Origin: Symbiodinium natans
Lineage: Eukaryota > Sar > Dinophyceae > Suessiales > Symbiodiniaceae
DNA length: 64,000 nucleotides
Direction of reading: 5' to 3'
Assembly (NCBI GenBank): GCA_905221605.1
Contig: CAJNDS010002517.1
Coordinates: forward strand, 1-64,000
The notes under the pieces are model-generated. The model saw only the letters and a list, made by a program, of their open reading frames with translations. It made no database searches and was not told the DNA's origin. Positions within the stretch are counted from its first letter, which is position 1, and every line of letters begins with the position of its first letter. Positions 60,481 through 64,000 of the stretch are shown here, one piece after another. The translations under genes were made by a program, and so were the position numbers.

Positions 60481-60600
60481 CAAGAGCACCATCCTCAGGG
60501 TTCTCGGGGCCCTCCATCAAAGGCCTCACGGGGTATTCGGAGCGTGAGGGATGCTGTAGGTACTCCGTTTCATGGCTCAGAGCTCCGAGTCTGGGGTTCA
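60481..60600 (+). CDS. Candidate exon
   Basis: After CCCTGCAG: QEHHPQGSRGPPSKASRG then IRSVRDAVGTPFHGSEL. The right border is not fixed; MITE-C starts at 60603. Confidence 0.45.
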
Positions 60601-60602
60601 TG

Positions 60603-60703
60603 TGGGTGGTTGTCAAAACTATAGTCCCTTTTGGATCCCTATTATAATACGGCACCTAATATTTAGGGTACCCCAAAAGGGATCATAATTTTGACAGCCA
60701 CCC
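60603..60703. mobile_element. MITE-C copy 2
   Basis: 101 bases with long inverted ends: TGGGTGGTTGTCAAAACTAT and ATAATTTTGACAGCCACCCA. Core ACGGCACCTAATATTTAGGG as in copy 1 at 16426. Confidence 0.8.
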
Positions 60704-60931
60704 ATGTGGTTTGGAGCTTGGGTTTCTGAATATGGTTCAGGGTTTAGGGTTTGGAGCTAAGTTAGGAGCTTAGGGTGTACAGGGTCTACGGGGTTGGTTG
60801 TTACAGGGGCTACAGGTTTTACAATAGGGTTTACTAAGGTTTACAGGGGTTGCAGGGTTTACAGGGTTTAGGGTGAGGGCTGAGCTCTGAACGTAGAATG
60901 CGTCTGCCGAGGCCGCATGCGAAATGCCCAG

Positions 60932-60981
60932 ATCGCCATGCCTTTCCCTGAGATAGACGAGACGGGAGTGTTGTTTCGGAT
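60932..60981 (+). CDS. Candidate exon
   Basis: 50 bases between ATGCCCAG and GTTAACCC. Reads AMPFPEIDETGVLFRM after a first Ile. Confidence 0.5.
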
Positions 60982-61967
60982 GTTAACCCTAAACCCCAAA
61001 CCCTCAACCCTAAACACTATAAACCCTAAAACCTCAACCCTGTTCATATACACTACTCAAGCTTAAGCCCGATTTAGAGTTCAGGGAGGGCCAGCTTGGG
61101 AACATCCTGATGGGTCTGGGCACCTCAATTACTCCGGGATTAGGGTTTTAGGGTTTGGGCTTGCATGTCGGTGCCGCGGGTGGAAACCCTGGTTTAGTTA
61201 GACCATCCTGTACCGTAAACCCTGACCTGAACCGTAAACCCTGACCCCGCAACCCCAATGCACAGACCTTCTTACCCTAAACCCCTAACCCCTAACCCCT
61301 AACCCCCAACCCCTAAACCCTAAACCCTAAACCCTAAACCCTAAACCCTAAACCCTAAACCCTAAACCCTAAACCCTAAACCCTAAACCCTAAACCCTAA
61401 ACCCTAAACCCTAAACCCCAAGCCCACCTAGACCCTAGTGGCCTTTAAGAGGTCACTTTCAGATACCCCATGCTACCTACCCTTAAGCCCTAAGGGGAAC
61501 GTGGGTGCAAAACATCCACAGGAACCTCCGAAATCCCTAGAGCTTGCACCCCAAACCCCAGACGCCTAAGTCCGAAACCCTGCGGGGTTTAGGGTTTAGG
61601 GTTTCGGGTTTAGGGTTTAGGGTTTAGGGCCCAGACATCCTACACCCGAAGACCTCGAACCCCAAGCAACTCGGGACCCTCGACCTTTCTTGCAGGGAGG
61701 GGTTCAGGGCAAGAAAGGGGATACGGGTTAAGGGTGTTGGGTTTTTAAGGTTCAGGGTTGGAGGGTTCCGGGTGTAAAGCAGATTTGGTTGGGGCTTTGG
61801 GATTGGGGTTTAGGGTTTTGCGTTTTGGGTTTTAGGGTTCAAAGAACTTTTGATTTCCAATACATACCGCGTGACCAACACTGAAACCCTTCAACCCCGA
61901 GCCCTGAAAGCCCGCAAGCCCTATACCCCTGCACCATAAAAAAGCTCTGCCACTGTGTGGCGTGCAG
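60982..61967. other. Intervening sequence
   Basis: CCCTAAA tracts (60985-61040), a CCCCTAA block (61270-61315), a long CCCTAAA array (61310-61418), TTTAGGG (61585-61630) and unique sequence. No further island supported. Confidence 0.45.
61310..61418. repeat. CCCTAAA array
   Basis: About 15 heptamers, preceded by CCCCTAA units. Confidence 0.96.
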
Positions 61968-62099
61968 CTCTCCCCGCAGAGTCGAAGAAATATCCGAAAC
62001 CCCGGCAACTTGGAGGAAACATACAACTTCGACCGTGAACATCGTCTGGAAGTGATGAACAACCCTGATCCGCCAGAGCCCCCAAAACCAAAACTATGG
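61968..62099 (+). CDS. Candidate exon, the longest island
   Basis: 132 bases, phase 0 at both ends, between GGCGTGCAG and GTTTCCCT. Reads LSPQSRRNIRNPGNLEET, YNFDREHRLEVMNNPDP and PEPPKPKLW. The longest and least ambiguous frame among the islands; the family is not recognised. Confidence 0.6.
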
Positions 62100-62544
62100 G
62101 TTTCCCTACTACCCCCTCTATACTACCCCCAGGTTCCCCCCTTAAAGCACCCCCAATAAGGCTGAATCAGCCCTAAATAGCCTCAATTATGAGGGGAATA
62201 AACACGGGGGGTAGGGGAACCCATGAAAACCCATAAATCATCCTGAAACAACCCACAGCTGCCCCCAAATCCCAAGCAGTACATCTCAATGTCCTTGAGC
62301 CTTGAATCGAATTGCCTTGAACCACCCTGCGAAGCCCCGGCCCGTAATCTCTTCAACCCTAAACCCTGAAACCCTGCCTGGGACTCTATTTCCCTACAGA
62401 TTCGTAGTAACTACCATCCATTTGTAGGTAGAACCCATAAAAACCGTAGGCCTTTGGGGTCCCAGGTATTCTTTCTAAGGCGACTCGAGTAGGGTTTAGG
62501 GTTTAAGGGGTTTGGGGTTTAGGGTTTAGGGTTTAGGGCTTGAG

Positions 62545-62613
62545 GAAGTGTGCCCGGCACCTCACCGACTGGAAGCGGCCGCTGCCTCGTGCAGTGTCAA
62601 ACCCACTGCTTGT
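62545..62613 (+). CDS. Candidate exon, possibly terminal
   Basis: After GGGCTTGAG: EVCPAPHRLEAAAASCSV then KPTAC and TGA, with TTTAGGG following at once. TTTAGGG also lies upstream. Confidence 0.4.
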
Positions 62614-62708
62614 TGAGGTTTAGGGTTTAGGGTTTCATGTTTAGGGTTTAGGGTTTCGGGTTTAGGGTTTAGGGTTTCGGGTGTAGGGTTTAGGGTGTAG
62701 GGTTTAGG

Positions 62709-62823
62709 CTGGGATGGTTCCCCTTATACGAACAGTCCTTAATAGGGATTATCATCGCGGGGGGGGGGGGGGGGTAACCAACAATCCCGATTAAGGATTG
62801 TTAGTGTAAGGGGGAACATCCCA
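62709..62823. mobile_element. MITE-B, most complete copy
   Basis: GGATGGTTCCCCTTATACGA at the left and TTAGTGTAAGGGGGAACATC at the right, with CAGTCCTTAATAGGGATT and AATCCCGATTAAGGATTG inside; a G run is in the loop. Confidence 0.8.
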
Positions 62824-63410
62824 AATTTGTGTTTTCGGTTTTCTGCTTTGCAAGAGCCATCGTGCGATCCCATACCCATGACACTATCCCCTAAACCCTA
62901 AGGCTACCCCCATCCGAACTTCCAGGGAGTAGGGCTTGGGGCCAGGGCTGGCATATAGCGCCCAGATAGCCCCTCTAAGCCCGTAACTAAAACCACGATA
63001 TACTAGGTTATCCTTCAAGATATTTTAAGAATGTTCCTTATGTGGGTTTTGAAGGGACTTCCCCCCCCCCCCCCCCTACACTAATATTTTTCTAGGGGTG
63101 GAAAGGCCAACCCAGTGTAGTTCTACAAGGGCTCCAGGTCAAGCCTTTGAGGTTTTGGGACTCTGAGGTTTCATCAGTTACGGTTGACCTGGGTTTTGGG
63201 GGAACTCGGTTCTTGCTTGCCAACCCTGCGTAAACCGTATACCCTCCACCCTAAACTGCCCAAAACCCCGGGTCCCGGCGTGTAGGACTCAGAGTCGAGA
63301 GTGTGAGACCTATCCCTAAACCTTATACCCTAAACCCTAAACCCTTAGAATCCTTCCAGCCTGCCTTGGAAAAGTCGGCTTTCAGGAGCCACAAGCCCTT
63401 GAAACCCTAA

Positions 63411-63502
63411 ACTTGTCTTGTACTAGCAGTCCTTCATAGGGATTGTAATAGGGGGTACCAGAATCCCTGTTAAGGACAGTCAGTACAAGGGTGAACCTCC
63501 CA
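63411..63502. mobile_element. MITE-B copy
   Basis: TACTAGCAGTCCTTCATAGG and CTGTTAAGGACAGTCAGTAC as inverted arms; the loop is GTAATAGGGGGTACC. Confidence 0.7.
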
Positions 63503-63579
63503 ACCCTAAACCCTACATCCCGAAACCCTACACCCTAACACCCAGTACATGCAACCCCCCAAAAACCCCAAATGTGCAG

Positions 63580-63660
63580 CCTCAGGCTACATGGTTGCCC
63601 TCAGTCCTCGCCCGTCTTCATTTGTGCAGGAGGTCGCGTCGTGATGTCTTGGTGGGACGG
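63580..63660 (+). CDS. Candidate exon
   Basis: After AATGTGCAG: PQATWLPSVLARLHLCRR then SRRDVLVG. It runs into a G-rich tract; the donor is not clear. Confidence 0.35.
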
Positions 63661-64000
63661 CGGGGGGAGGGAGGGTGGGGGGCAGCCGGGGCTGGGTGTG
63701 GTGTCCTATTTTTAGGTTTTTTTCTTTTTGGTTTCCGGGGCAGGGGGGGTGGGGGGGTGGGAGGGAGGGTTTAGTTTAGAGTGTGCAGTACTGCTGTTTA
63801 TGTTTGTTTGATTTTTGTTTTGATGCGGTGTTGGGCTCGGGATTGAACAAGAACCTCCAGAGGACACAGGGTTCTTGATGGCTATGGGATGAGGTGGGTT
63901 TGGCGTTTTAAGTGCATGTTGCTATTCCCAATCAAAAGGCATACTCACTGCTATGTATATGTATATGTATATATATATATGTACATGCACAAATTCTGAT
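63661..64000. other. G-rich then AT-rich end of window
   Basis: GGGGGAGGGAGGG-type tracts to 63770, then T-rich sequence and a TATATG microsatellite (63953-63982). No gene seen. Confidence 0.5.

Larger units (their letters stand above)
13489..64000. repeat. Mosaic of interspersed telomere-type arrays (ITS)
   Basis: Short arrays of CCCTAAA or TTTAGGG, from 2 to about 44 units, occur every 100-400 bases in both orientations and in degenerate forms (CCCCAAA, CCCTAAG, CCCTGAA, TTTCGGG, TTTTAGGG). TTTAGGG is the telomere repeat reported for dinoflagellates and plants. Arrays in both orientations argue against this being a chromosome end. Between them lie exon-like islands, small inverted-repeat elements and unassigned sequence; intervals over 300 bases not listed separately hold only this material. 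Confidence 0.95.

Noticed and set aside
13489-64000. Window as a chromosome end
   Set aside because: Arrays are short, degenerate and in both orientations, and coding sequence lies between them. No terminal array is seen.

Overview
The window looks like nuclear DNA of a dinoflagellate, probably a member or relative of Symbiodiniaceae. The reasons are: two intron-less PPR genes whose repeats follow the dinoflagellate pattern (SFNAGISACEKGGEW...); plant/alveolate-type telomere heptamers (TTTAGGG/CCCTAAA) scattered through 50 kb; a split multi-pass membrane protein with what looks like a GA-AG intron; and very short exon-like islands in unidirectional order. None of this was checked against a database or against RNA.

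Region 1 (1-13388) is a head-to-tail tandem array of a 3.62-kb unit (3.7 copies in view). Its genes are on the minus strand. Each full unit carries a Tc1/IS630-like DD34E transposase gene, a block of about ten GGACCCAAAAYGCACACGG iterons, a gene for a Rep-like protein (J-domain-like N terminus, HUH nickase motifs, SF3-type helicase), and a short intergenic stretch with a conserved stem-loop. Copies differ by indels and substitutions, so the array is not a simple assembly duplication. Copy 2 has a broken transposase and a Rep gene without its normal stop. The last unit ends abruptly at 13388.

Region 2 (13389-64000) is a mosaic of short degenerate telomere-type arrays (ITS) in both orientations, small inverted-repeat elements (MITE-like families A-H), low-complexity DNA and short GC-rich coding-like islands. 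It holds two PPR genes (13617-15248 and 29462-31276) and a split membrane protein gene (about 38760-41638). About 50 islands of 30-130 bp, all open on the plus strand, are preceded by AG and mostly followed by GT, GC or GA. Most are preceded by CCCTAAA arrays and followed by TTTAGGG arrays, so the intervening introns would start with TTTAGGG and end with CCCTAAA, which are inverted repeats that could pair in RNA. I read these islands as internal exons of one or more long plus-strand genes whose products I do not recognise (charged, Pro/Ala-rich and coiled-coil-like peptides).

Two places show telomere-type arrays inserted into older sequence: a 100-bp array flanked by a 16-bp direct repeat inside a coding island (42448-42579), and a 129-bp array inside a MITE flanked by AAG on both sides (44766-44900). 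Together with the intron layout this suggests that telomere-type arrays spread by insertion and became intron ends. The Rep/transposase array and this intron architecture are the two most unusual systems in the window.
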